Below are positions 24,549-32,900 of a DNA stretch of 36,220 nt, in pieces (position 1 is the stretch's first letter; each line of letters opens with the position of its first letter). The notes under the pieces were generated by a model. The model had not been told where the DNA came from. It ran no database searches and saw nothing but the letters and a program-made list of their open reading frames with translations. Origin of the DNA: an uncultured Spirochaetales bacterium (GTDB taxonomy: Bacteria; Spirochaetota; Spirochaetia; Sphaerochaetales; Sphaerochaetaceae); NCBI GenBank assembly GCA_949300325.1, contig CASGDQ010000020.1:1-36220 (forward strand), read 5' to 3'. The position numbers and the translations under genes are program-made.

Positions 24549-24986
24549 ATGTCCGATGTAGTTTCAAAAAGTCTCAAAAGGCTTAATCATATCATTAGCG
24601 AAACCGACGCCTTGTATCATGAGGCCTCTTTCAGGCTCGGAATATCCGACAGCGTCTGCATGATCCTGTATTCAATCTGTACGATCGGAAAAAGCTGTCC
24701 TCTCAATCAGATTGTCAAAAGCACGGGGCTGAGCAAGCAGACAGTAAATTCGGCGCTGCGCAGGCTTGAAAGAGAGGGTATCGTATATCTTGAGGCTGTG
24801 GATGGAAGGTCAAAAAACGTATGCCTGACCGAAAAGGGGATGCACTTGGCTTCTGAGACGGCAGGAAAGATCATCGAAATTGAGAACGAGATCCTAGATT
24901 CCTGGTCCCAAAAGGATATGGTGCGGTATTTCGAGCTTTCCGAGAAGTTTCTTGAATGTCTTAAAAAAAAGGTAAGAACGCTCTGA
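24549..24986 (+). CDS. MarR family transcriptional regulator
   Basis: 145-residue winged-helix regulator. The helix-turn-helix is NQIVKSTGLSKQTVNSALRRLEREG (about 55-79), followed by the wing YLEAVDGRSKNVCLTEKG, which contains the D.R.K pattern typical of MarR wings. The C-terminal helices form the dimer interface. It ends directly against the stop of the MATE exporter gene (convergent, no gap). The MATE promoter is covered by a 44-bp imperfect palindrome, so it probably represses that exporter. No similar palindrome is seen at its own promoter. Confidence 0.9.
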   Translation: MSDVVSKSLKRLNHIISETDALYHEASFRLGISDSVCMILYSICTIGKSCPLNQIVKSTGLSKQTVNSALRRLEREGIVYLEAVDGRSKNVCLTEKGMHLASETAGKIIEIENEILDSWSQKDMVRYFELSEKFLECLKKKVRTL

Positions 24987-26321
24987 TTACCAGTATCCGT
25001 ATTTTTTGTTTTTAATGATGAGGAAGAAAAGAGAGATTGCAACAGCCGATGCCTCGGCTGCAATTATCGAGAACCATATCCCTTCGATTCCAAAGATAAG
25101 CGGCAATAGCAAAACTGCAGCCGTCTGGCATACCAGGGTTCGCAAAAAAGAAATCAGCGCAGAGGTTACTCCGTCATTCAATGCGGTGAAAAAGGAAGAA
25201 GAGAATATCGAGAAGCCTGAGAACAGGAACGATAATGAAAATATCTTTAAACTGTGTACAGTCATACTGCATAGCGCCTCGTCATATCCAACGAAAAGTT
25301 TTGAAAGCGGACTTGAAAGGATATAGGAAGATAAGACCATTACCATGGCTGAAACGGATATCACTACGAGGCTCTTTTTCAGAAGGCTCTTGAGTTCAGC
25401 TTTGTTTCCTGCACCATAGCTAAAGCTTATTACCGGCGCCGATCCTACGGAATATCCGATGAAGAGCGCAAGAAAGACGAGATTGACATACATCAGCACC
25501 CCATAGGTTGCAACACCGTCAGAAGAAGCATATTTCAGCAGCTGGATATTATAAAGCATGTTGACAAGCGATGTGGATATGTTGCTCATAAGCTCAGAAG
25601 AGCCGTTTGTGCAGATTTTGATCATGGCTTCTTTATCAAAGCGCGCTCTTCTTATTCTTAGCAGGCTGCTGTTCTTCTTTCCAAAGTAAATAAGAGGAAT
25701 GAAGCCTCCTATGCACTGGCTGATGACCGTTGCCGCCGCAGCTCCCTCGATTTTCCAGTCCAGCACTGCAATGAAAAGCGCATCAAGTGCAATATTTGCA
25801 ATGCCTGCGGCAAGAGTAGTGTACAGCCCGAGCTTAGGTTTTCCAGCAGTTGCAAAAAGACATTGGAATTCATACTGGAGAATGAATGCTGGAATTCCGA
25901 TAAGAAGAATCCTTGCATATCTTATGCAGTCTTCAAGAAGAACTCCTTCTGCCCCGAGCAAAATTGCAAGCGGCCTGAGAAAAACAAGTCCTAAAAATGT
26001 AAGAACAAAGGAAAAGACAATGGAAAAGCAAACCAGCATGGAAAAGACGTCGTTTGCTTTCTTATCATCTCCTTCTCCCATTTTCTTAGCTATATATGCT
26101 CCTCCGCCGGTGCCGAACATGAACCCGAAGGAACCCAGGGCCATTAGAAAAGGCATTATGAAATTAACTGCGGAAAATGCGGTTTTTCCGACAAAATTTG
26201 AAACAAAGAATCCGTCCACCACACCGTAAATCGAGGAAAACACAAGCATAATTACAGAAGGGAATGTAAGACGGATCAAAGACGCATACGTAAAGTGCGA
26301 TCCCATGCTGACACATGGCAT
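24987..26321 (-). CDS. MATE family multidrug/sodium efflux transporter
   Basis: 444-residue inner-membrane exporter with 12 predicted helices in two MatE repeats. The N-terminal block LTFPSVIMLVFSSIYGVVDGFFVSN and its echo after the middle (about 235-262, NGSSELMSNISTSLVNMLYN) are typical of the DinF/NorM-like superfamily. The start ATG at 26321 has TTAGGAGG 7 nt ahead, so an internal ATG at 26306 is less likely. Substrate unknown; drugs or metabolites are exchanged for Na+ or H+ in this family. Likely controlled by the neighbouring MarR protein. Confidence 0.92.
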   Translation of the reverse strand: MPCVSMGSHFTYASLIRLTFPSVIMLVFSSIYGVVDGFFVSNFVGKTAFSAVNFIMPFLMALGSFGFMFGTGGGAYIAKKMGEGDDKKANDVFSMLVCFSIVFSFVLTFLGLVFLRPLAILLGAEGVLLEDCIRYARILLIGIPAFILQYEFQCLFATAGKPKLGLYTTLAAGIANIALDALFIAVLDWKIEGAAAATVISQCIGGFIPLIYFGKKNSSLLRIRRARFDKEAMIKICTNGSSELMSNISTSLVNMLYNIQLLKYASSDGVATYGVLMYVNLVFLALFIGYSVGSAPVISFSYGAGNKAELKSLLKKSLVVISVSAMVMVLSSYILSSPLSKLFVGYDEALCSMTVHSLKIFSLSFLFSGFSIFSSSFFTALNDGVTSALISFLRTLVCQTAAVLLLPLIFGIEGIWFSIIAAEASAVAISLFFLIIKNKKYGYW

Positions 26322-26357
26322 ACAGAGGCCTCCTAATATGATGTTTTCTTAAACTAA

Positions 26358-26401
26358 AAAGTACGAAATAGTACTATTACTATAGTATGATTCCGTACTT
26401 T
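26358..26401. promoter_or_regulatory. Candidate MarR operator: 19-bp imperfect inverted repeat
   Basis: Left arm 26358-26376 and right arm 26383-26401 are complementary at 16 of 19 positions around a 6-bp centre. Inside the left half and centre lies a perfect 12-bp palindrome, AATAGTACTATT (26367-26378). It covers the -10 and spacer of the MATE promoter, as a repressor site would. Confidence 0.65.
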
Positions 26402-26410
26402 CTTTCAAGC
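26382..26410 (-). promoter_or_regulatory. Promoter of the MATE exporter gene
   Basis: Minus strand: TTGAAA (26410-26405), 17-bp spacer, TACTAT (26387-26382). The predicted start is about 26375, giving a 54-nt leader with a strong SD. The -10 and most of the spacer lie within the palindrome at 26358-26401. Confidence 0.55.
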
Positions 26411-26465
26411 CCTGCTATTTTGATGTATTATTTCAAAAACTATTTCCTTTTTGTTTTTCTTCTGT

Positions 26466-26494
26466 TTGCTATCTGATTTTTCCAAGAATATAAT
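26466..26494 (+). promoter_or_regulatory. Promoter of the flavin reductase-like gene
   Basis: TTGCTA (26466-26471), 17-bp spacer, consensus TATAAT (26489-26494). The predicted start is 26501, leaving a 14-nt leader that carries AGGAGG. Confidence 0.75.
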
Positions 26495-26514
26495 AGTTGT
26501 ATCAGGAGGAATGA

Positions 26515-27069
26515 ATGCGTAAGGATTTTGGATCAAAGACATGGATGTATCCATTGCCGGTACTGATCATCGGAACATATGACGAGGAGGGAAGGGCGAA
26601 TGCAATGAATGCTGCATGGGGCGGGATTCATAACGATGATACCGTTTGCCTCTGCATCAGCCGTGATCATAAGACAATGAAAAACCTCTTAAAGAGAAAG
26701 GCGCTTACCATTTCATTTGGAACGGAAAGCATGCTGAAATCATGTGATTTTGTAGGGATAGTGAGCGGCAACAATGCTCCAGACAAGCTTGAGAAAGCAG
26801 GCTTTACTGTAAGCAAGAGCCGTTTTGTCGATGCTCCTGTGATAAATGAGCTTCCCATGTGCATGGAATGCGAGCTGGTGAAAGCAGATGGGGAGAATAT
26901 TGTCGCACGGATAGTGAATGTAAGTGCAGATGAATCCGTTTTGGCTCCAGACGGGCTTGTGGATTATAAGAAGCTCCGTCCAATAACATATGACTCCGTG
27001 CGTCATAATTATATTGCACTTGGAAATGTGGTCGGCAAGGCCTTCAGCGACGGCAAGGAATTGAAATAG
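26515..27069 (+). CDS. Flavin reductase-like / flavoredoxin-type FMN-binding protein
   Basis: 184-residue protein of the flavin reductase-like (split-barrel FMN-binding) family. Visible family blocks are PLPVLIIGTYDEEGRANAMNAAWGG (FMN-contact region), ISRDHKTMKNLLKRKALTISF and GIVSGNNAPDKLEKAGFT. Members bind FMN and act as flavoredoxins or flavin reductases in anaerobes; the partner here is unknown. AGGAGG decides the start at 26515; an ATG at 26511 is out of frame and stops after three codons. It is a monocistronic unit convergent with the following MFS gene (12-bp gap). Confidence 0.88.
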   Translation: MRKDFGSKTWMYPLPVLIIGTYDEEGRANAMNAAWGGIHNDDTVCLCISRDHKTMKNLLKRKALTISFGTESMLKSCDFVGIVSGNNAPDKLEKAGFTVSKSRFVDAPVINELPMCMECELVKADGENIVARIVNVSADESVLAPDGLVDYKKLRPITYDSVRHNYIALGNVVGKAFSDGKELK

Positions 27070-27081
27070 TTTTTCTTTCGT

Positions 27082-28269
27082 TTAAGAGTTGGGCTTTTTC
27101 TTTATCGTTGCTGCATAGATGCTGTTCATGATCCCTAAGAACGCCGAAAGGGTGAAGAGCAGCTCTATTCCTAGATTCTGCCATATCCAGCCCCCGAAAA
27201 GGGCGATGAGAATCGATATGAAGTGGTTTACTGATATTCCCGTGTTGATTGTTGCCTTGACCTCCTCAGGTGAATCGGATATGTCTTGAACATATACGCT
27301 GCTTGCCATTGATGCAAGAGAAATGACAGCATCCAGGATGTAGTTTACAGAGCAGATTATGAATGCTGTATGCATGCTGAAAATATGGTGGGCAAAGCCA
27401 TAGAAGAAGCAGACTATCACAAGTATCAGCGTATCCGAAATCATGACCACTTTATACCCAAGCCGGTCGATTATCCTTCCTACGACAGGGGAGGCAAAGA
27501 AGCATGCGATTGCTGATATTGCGAACAGCAGGCTTATTGCAGAGGCATTCGCCCCATAAAACAGGATTAGGACATACGGGCCGAATGTAAGGAATATCTG
27601 CTTTCTGGCGCCGTAAAAAACCTCAAGCATGTAGTATTTTTTATACTTTTTCCTGAAATAGAATTTTGATATGTCCCTTTTGCTTTCCTCTGTCGGCCTC
27701 ATTTTCAAGGAAAAAGCCATTCCAACAGCCAATATGATCAAGGATATGAAAAACATAAGACGGAAAGTGCGTTCCCCTGAAAAGAATGAGAATACAGCAA
27801 TGACTACTACATAACCGAAAACATTTCCCAAATTCGATAGTGCAGATTGTATTCCAAGAGAAGTTCCTCCCAAGCCTTTTTGGGCATACTGCAGGCTCAA
27901 GGAGCTTTTCATTCCTAGCTGGATGTGCTCTCCCAAAGAGTAGATTGTAAGCGATGTGATGGCCAAAACGGCTGAAGCAGGCAGTCCTGTCATCATGACA
28001 AGACCTAAAATCATTATGGCTCCTCCAAGCTTGAAAAGGCGTTCAGATGAGAAGCTGCTGAAAAGAGCAAGGATGAGGATAAGGAAAAAACCGGGAAGCT
28101 CTCGGAAGAATTCAGCGATTCCACGATCGAATTCCCTCATCTTCACTATCTCTGCCAGGTAGTTGTCGAGTATGCCCTTATAAAGCCCGTAGGAAAGCCC
28201 TATCAGAAGCAGCGATGTCAAGAACGGCTTATAGCACGCATCCTTTTTGTATATCTCTTTCAGTTCCAT
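27082..28269 (-). CDS. Major facilitator superfamily transporter
   Basis: 395-residue membrane protein with about 12 helices in two halves. The central loop (about 182-200) carries MRPTEESKRDISKFYFRKKYKKYY. A GRIIDRLGYK motif at the start of the second half is the MFS loop signature. Substrate unknown. The start is placed at ATG 28269 (MELKEIYKKDACY), not the 28356 codon. The 29 extra residues would be unusually hydrophobic and Cys-rich ahead of the first helix, and the promoter predicts transcription from 28270. No SD is present. It is divergent from the HTH/ACT gene. Confidence 0.83.
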   Translation of the reverse strand: MELKEIYKKDACYKPFLTSLLLIGLSYGLYKGILDNYLAEIVKMREFDRGIAEFFRELPGFFLILILALFSSFSSERLFKLGGAIMILGLVMMTGLPASAVLAITSLTIYSLGEHIQLGMKSSLSLQYAQKGLGGTSLGIQSALSNLGNVFGYVVVIAVFSFFSGERTFRLMFFISLIILAVGMAFSLKMRPTEESKRDISKFYFRKKYKKYYMLEVFYGARKQIFLTFGPYVLILFYGANASAISLLFAISAIACFFASPVVGRIIDRLGYKVVMISDTLILVIVCFFYGFAHHIFSMHTAFIICSVNYILDAVISLASMASSVYVQDISDSPEEVKATINTGISVNHFISILIALFGGWIWQNLGIELLFTLSAFLGIMNSIYAATIKKKPNS

Positions 28270-28276
28270 AAAAACG

Positions 28277-28305
28277 AGCATATTGCATATGCATTTTGCT
28301 ATCAA
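28277..28305 (-). promoter_or_regulatory. Near-leaderless promoter of the MFS gene
   Basis: Minus strand: TTGATA (28305-28300; 5 of 6 consensus), 17-bp spacer, TATGCT (28282-28277). The predicted start is 28270, one base before the ATG at 28269. Confidence 0.55.
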
Positions 28306-28338
28306 GAGGAATTGGAAAGAGTTACTATTATATTTCTT

Positions 28339-28367
28339 TTGACTTTTTGCTAACATTTTGTTATTAT
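28339..28367 (+). promoter_or_regulatory. Promoter of the HTH/ACT gene
   Basis: TTGACT (28339-28344; 5 of 6 consensus), 17-bp spacer, TATTAT (28362-28367; 5 of 6). The predicted start is 28374, with a 17-nt leader containing AAGGA (28379-28383). Confidence 0.7.
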
Positions 28368-28390
28368 CCTAACAAAATAAGGATTTAAAC

Positions 28391-29059
28391 ATGTCCACTA
28401 CGATTTCCCAGGAAGTAAAACAGGTCATAAACCGCAGCCCATTCATTACAGAAATGCTTATTCAGGATGTCATAAGCTTTTCAAATCTGGCAAAATATAT
28501 TCAGCCGAAGATCGAGGAACGTCTTTCGAAGAAGGTCAATACTTCGGCCATTGTGATGGCTTTGAGGCGTTATACCGACGAGCTTAAGCAGATGAAGGAT
28601 GAAAAGAGAGGCAAGGGCATCGGCTATGAGCTATCGATGAAGACCAATATTTATGATGTTAATTTGGCCGGCAACGATGAGTTTGTCAAAAAGCTGGCGG
28701 TGCTGTATGAGCGGGTGCAGCTTGAAAAAGGTGATTTTCTGAATGTCACGCTCGGGAGCCATGAGATATCTCTTGCCATCAGCGAAAAGTACAAGAACAT
28801 CACAGACGAGCTCATAAAAGGGGAGACTGTGCTTCATCAGTGGAGCGATCTTGTTGCGATAACCATCGTATTCGATGGGGATTTTCTCGAAACCCCCGGA
28901 CTGTTGTATCTTGCAGTGAGAAAGCTTGCGTGGGAAGAGATCAATGTCTTTGAGATCGTATCGACGATGAATGTGCTTACATTCGTCATCAAGAGGGAGG
29001 ACAGCATCAAAGCCTACGATTCACTTCAGTCCTTTCTTGATGATCCGATCATGAGCTAG
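28391..29059 (+). CDS. Putative regulatory protein with C-terminal ACT-like domain
   Basis: 222-residue protein of unknown function. The N-terminal 70 residues (QEVKQVINRSPFITEMLIQD ... NTSAIVMALRRYTDEL) are helical and could be a winged-helix-like DNA-binding unit. The C-terminal segment (about 155-215: TPGLLYLAVRKLAWEEINVFEIVST, then FVIKREDSIKAYDSLQSFL) has the beta-alpha-beta-beta-alpha-beta look and PGLL motif of aspartokinase-type ACT domains, which bind amino acids. It may be an amino-acid-responsive regulator. Its end overlaps the opposite phosphatase gene by 4 bp. Confidence 0.65.
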   Translation: MSTTISQEVKQVINRSPFITEMLIQDVISFSNLAKYIQPKIEERLSKKVNTSAIVMALRRYTDELKQMKDEKRGKGIGYELSMKTNIYDVNLAGNDEFVKKLAVLYERVQLEKGDFLNVTLGSHEISLAISEKYKNITDELIKGETVLHQWSDLVAITIVFDGDFLETPGLLYLAVRKLAWEEINVFEIVSTMNVLTFVIKREDSIKAYDSLQSFLDDPIMS

Positions 29060-29871
29060 CGTATTCTTTTGATTTCTCTTAGCATCTGCTTTACTTTTTC
29101 CTTTTCTCCTGCATAAGTGCACATAGGGCATTTCTTCCTTTCGAAAAGGAAATCGTCGGTGTATTGGAGCTCTGTTCCGTCCGAGTTGTATATGTTCATG
29201 CCCTGCTTCAAGAGGACAGCATGGCTTGAAGCCAGATCCCAAACATAGCAGGGTTGGCTTATGGTCCCGTCGAACTGCTCGAGCAACGCAGGCAGAAGAA
29301 GATGGATTATCGTGGATCCGAAGGTTCTTGTTTTTCCGTAAAAATGTGTCAGATCATAGCTTCCAAGGTCGTGGCTGGTAAATGCTATCTGCCTTAACTC
29401 AGAGCATTTTGTCTCCTTTTTTTCAACCTTTCTTCCGTTTAAAAGCAGATCTTCTCCCGGAAAAAGATGAATATTCAGCTCCTCCTCAGCAATGCCAAAG
29501 CGAGGAGCGGATATGAGCGCTCCAACCGGTATTCTGTTTTCATCAAGTATAGCAAGGGAAACAGCAAAACTTGCAAGACCCTGTGAAAATACGTCCGTTC
29601 CATCGATCGGATCGAGCACGAAGGTCATCATCGCGTTCTTGTCGGTTTTTGTTATCTCCTCCTCGCTGATGATGTTTGCCTGAGGAAAAAGCTCTTTAAC
29701 CTTTTGGATGATCCTTCTTGAAATCTCAAGATCGCATTCGGTCAGAACTGACCCGTCTTCCTTATAGTCCCTGGTAACGCTTTTTTGCATGTTTTTTGCA
29801 TATTGAGAAGCTTCAAGCACCTCCTGATAAAGCATCTCCAGCTTATTTCTGCAATCATCTGTAATTGTCAT
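29056..29871 (-). CDS. Inositol monophosphatase / CysQ-like phosphatase
   Basis: 271-residue Mg2+- and Li+-sensitive phosphomonoesterase of the inositol monophosphatase superfamily. Metal-binding motifs: VTRDYKEDGSVLTECD, ISEEE (Glu ligands), LDPIDGTDVF (motif A) and YVWDLASSHAVL (motif B). The family includes inositol-1-phosphatase, fructose-1,6-bisphosphatase and the 3'(2'),5'-bisphosphate nucleotidase CysQ; the substrate is not decided by the sequence. The ATG at 29871 has AGGTG 4 nt ahead. The mfd promoter -35 box lies across its first codons. Confidence 0.85.
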   Translation of the reverse strand: MTITDDCRNKLEMLYQEVLEASQYAKNMQKSVTRDYKEDGSVLTECDLEISRRIIQKVKELFPQANIISEEEITKTDKNAMMTFVLDPIDGTDVFSQGLASFAVSLAILDENRIPVGALISAPRFGIAEEELNIHLFPGEDLLLNGRKVEKKETKCSELRQIAFTSHDLGSYDLTHFYGKTRTFGSTIIHLLLPALLEQFDGTISQPCYVWDLASSHAVLLKQGMNIYNSDGTELQYTDDFLFERKKCPMCTYAGEKEKVKQMLREIKRIR

Positions 29872-29893
29872 TTTTCACCTTTTTATATATAGT
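29865..29893 (+). promoter_or_regulatory. Leaderless promoter of mfd, inside the phosphatase gene start
   Basis: Plus strand: TTGTCA (29865-29870; 5 of 6 consensus), 17-bp spacer, TATAGT (29888-29893). The predicted start is 29900, the first base of the mfd TTG codon and 3 bases before a GTG. The -35 overlaps the start of the opposite phosphatase gene. Confidence 0.6.
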
Positions 29894-29913
29894 CTGTCCT
29901 TGGTGGACATTAA
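29884..29913 (-). promoter_or_regulatory. Weak candidate promoter of the phosphatase gene
   Basis: Minus strand: TTAATG (29913-29908), then TATATATA (29891-29884), which offers a 16- or 18-bp spacer. The predicted start is about 29877-29879. It overlaps the -10 of the divergent mfd promoter, so the two could interfere. Confidence 0.3.
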
Positions 29914-32900
29914 CTTGGATAAGCTCTGTTCTGATAATATCAGAAAGAGCCCTGCTTATAAAGCGTTGATTTCCCCGCAGCTGCGGAGAATTGATGTCGA
30001 CGGAATCTCTTCCTATCCCCTTTCAAGGCTTGTAAAGACGGCTGCAGAAAAAAGGGGAGGGCGTGTCTTTGCCATTTGTCCTACTGAAGAGAGTGCCAAG
30101 AACCTTTTTACAGATCTCTCTGATATTTCCCATCTGAGCGTTCATTTCCATAAATCAAGCGGCAAGCAGCTTTATTCTGAATACCTTGAGTCGGATTTCA
30201 GCTACGAAGGAAAAAAGGATATTGAAGAGCTTGAGGCGATGAAGAACGGCATAGTCGTGATCAGTCTGAGAACCTTCTCTTCTCCAATGCTTACCAGGGA
30301 TGCTTTAATGAAGATGAGCATCAGGTTCAAGGTCGGAGATCCTTTTGATCCTGAGCTGCTTTCTTCATCCCTTATCGATTCCGGGTATGAAAGATGCCCT
30401 TCCTGCTATGAATCCGGTTCGTTCAGCGTGCGTGGAGAGGTTTTGGATGTCTTTCCGTTCGGCATGGAGAATCCGGTGAGAATATATTCCGAATGGGATG
30501 AGATTGTAGCGATCAAGGAATATGATGCGCTTACCCAGAAGGCATTAAAGGATATGGGGCGCATAACTATTCCGACGATCGGGAGAAGAGAGAAGGCCAA
30601 CCTGACAACCTTCTGCTCCTATTTAAGGCCAAGCGATTATTTCATATTTGTCGGAAAGGAACGTTTGGAAACCAGCTGGAAGGCCCTTTCAAAAGAGGCT
30701 CTTGCCCTTTACAGGGAGGCCTACAGGAGATATGAGGATGTTTCTACTCCTGATAAGGTTCTGCTTGATTGGCCGGCCTTCGAGCTCAGCCATAATGATT
30801 CAATGCATATCTACGACATTCAGAAAGCGGAGCATTTCCATTTTCATGTCAGCCAATCGAGGAGCTATTTCGGCAATGTAACGTATTTCAAGGAGGATAT
30901 AAGCAATCTCCTTTCAAATTCCTGGCGCGTAGTTGTCTATGCTCCTAGTGTGGTACAAAAGGAACGCCTTGATTCAGTTCTGAAGGATTATGATATCTTT
31001 ATCGACGTAAAAGACCTTTCCTCAGGATTCCAGCTTGAGGACGAGAATCTTCTTGTTGTGCTTGATAATGAAATATTCGGGCGGAAAAAGCAAAAGAGCG
31101 CGAAGATTGTCGATACCCTTTCTGCACCCCTGGACTCGTTTATTGAATTAAAGAGCGGGGATTATGTAGTCCATATCAACTATGGAATAGGAAAGTTCGT
31201 GAAAATCGAGCGCGTCAAAGGCTTTGATACAGAGCGCGATTATATAAAGATCGAATATCAGGATAAGGAATACATATATGTGCCGATCGAGCAGGCTAAC
31301 CTTGTGCAGAAATACATCGGTAACGATGGAAAGCCTCCAAAGCTTGAAAAGATAGGCTCGTCAAGCTGGAATGCAAAGAAGAAGAAGGCGATCGAAAGCG
31401 CACAGAAGCTTGCAGGGGAGCTCGTGCGCCTTTATGCGGAGCGTGAAAGGGCTGAGGGTTTTCCGTTCAATCCGGATAACGACTGGCAGCTACAGTTCGA
31501 GGCCTCCTTTCCTTTTTCCGAGACTCCCGATCAGATAAAATGCCTTGAGGAGATAAAAAAGGATATGGAGACGGTCAAGGTCATGGACCGTCTTGTATGC
31601 GGGGATGTCGGCTACGGGAAGACCGAGCTTGCGTTCCGTGCGGCATTCAAGGCGGTTCTGAGCGGGAAGCAGGTGGCATTCCTTGCCCCGACTGTGATAC
31701 TTGCCGAGCAGCACTACAATAATTTCAAGGAGCGTCTTGGCTCCTTTCCTGTAAACTCGGAAATCCTTACACGCTTTATTCCTTCATCGAGGCAAAAGAA
31801 GATACAAAAGGATCTAAAAGAGGGCAAGATCGATGTTCTCTTTGGAACCCATAAAATACTCAAGAACACTTCTTTCAAGGATCTTGGACTATTGATAATC
31901 GACGAGGAGCAGCGCTTCGGTGTCAAGGATAAGGAGAGGATCAAGCAGCTTAAGACGAACATCGATTGCCTGACGCTTTCTGCAACTCCGATTCCACGTA
32001 CGCTTTATATGTCGCTTTTAAAAGTTCGCGACATGTCCCTTCTGACCACAGCCCCGAGGGAACGCCAGGCGGTTGAGACATTCATAGAGCAGTATGATTT
32101 CTCGATTGTGAAAAAAGCCATCGAAAAGGAGCTTGCCCGAGGAGGGCAGGTTTTTTATCTGCATAACAGGATCGAGGATCTGGATGAGGTTGCGAGGATG
32201 ATAAGCTCTGCAATCCCATCTGCAATAGTTGAATACGCCCATGGGCGGATGGAAGCCGAGCAGCTGGAGGATGTCATGCACCGTTTCATATATGAAGGGG
32301 TGCAGGTGCTTGTGAGCACCACCATAATTGAAAATGGGATCAACATCCCTAACGTCAATACGATAATAATCGACAGAGCGGATTTGTTTGGGCTTGCGCA
32401 GCTTTACCAGCTCAGGGGAAGGGTGGGCCGCAGCGACAGGCAGGCATACTGCCATCTGCTTTATCCTGACAGGTCCAGCTTGAATGACGATGCGATCAAG
32501 AGGCTGAGGGTGATGAGCGAGAACACCGCGCTTGGAAGCGGATTCAAGATTGCAATGAAGGATATGGAATTCCGAGGGGCCGGGAACATACTCGGGCGCG
32601 AGCAGAGCGGACATCTTGAGGCAGTTGGTCTTGATTTGTATATGAAGCTGCTTGATGAGGAGATATCCAGGCTTACAAGTGAGAATCCAGATATCAGGCG
32701 CGAGGTGATGCTCAAGCTTGAGTATACCGGCTTCATTCCGGATTCCTATATTTCTGAAGCCGAAGTCAAGTTCGAGGTATATAAGAAGATCGCCTCTGCC
32801 GATACCTATGATAAGCTCGAAAGCCTTAGAAGCGAGCTTGAGGACCGTTTCGGACCTCTGCCGGAGGAGGTGGATAATCTTCTTTGCATAGCCGAGATAA

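Noticed and set aside
28270..28356. N-terminal extension of the second MFS transporter
   Set aside because: It contains the promoter that would drive the gene, and the residues do not look like part of an MFS protein.
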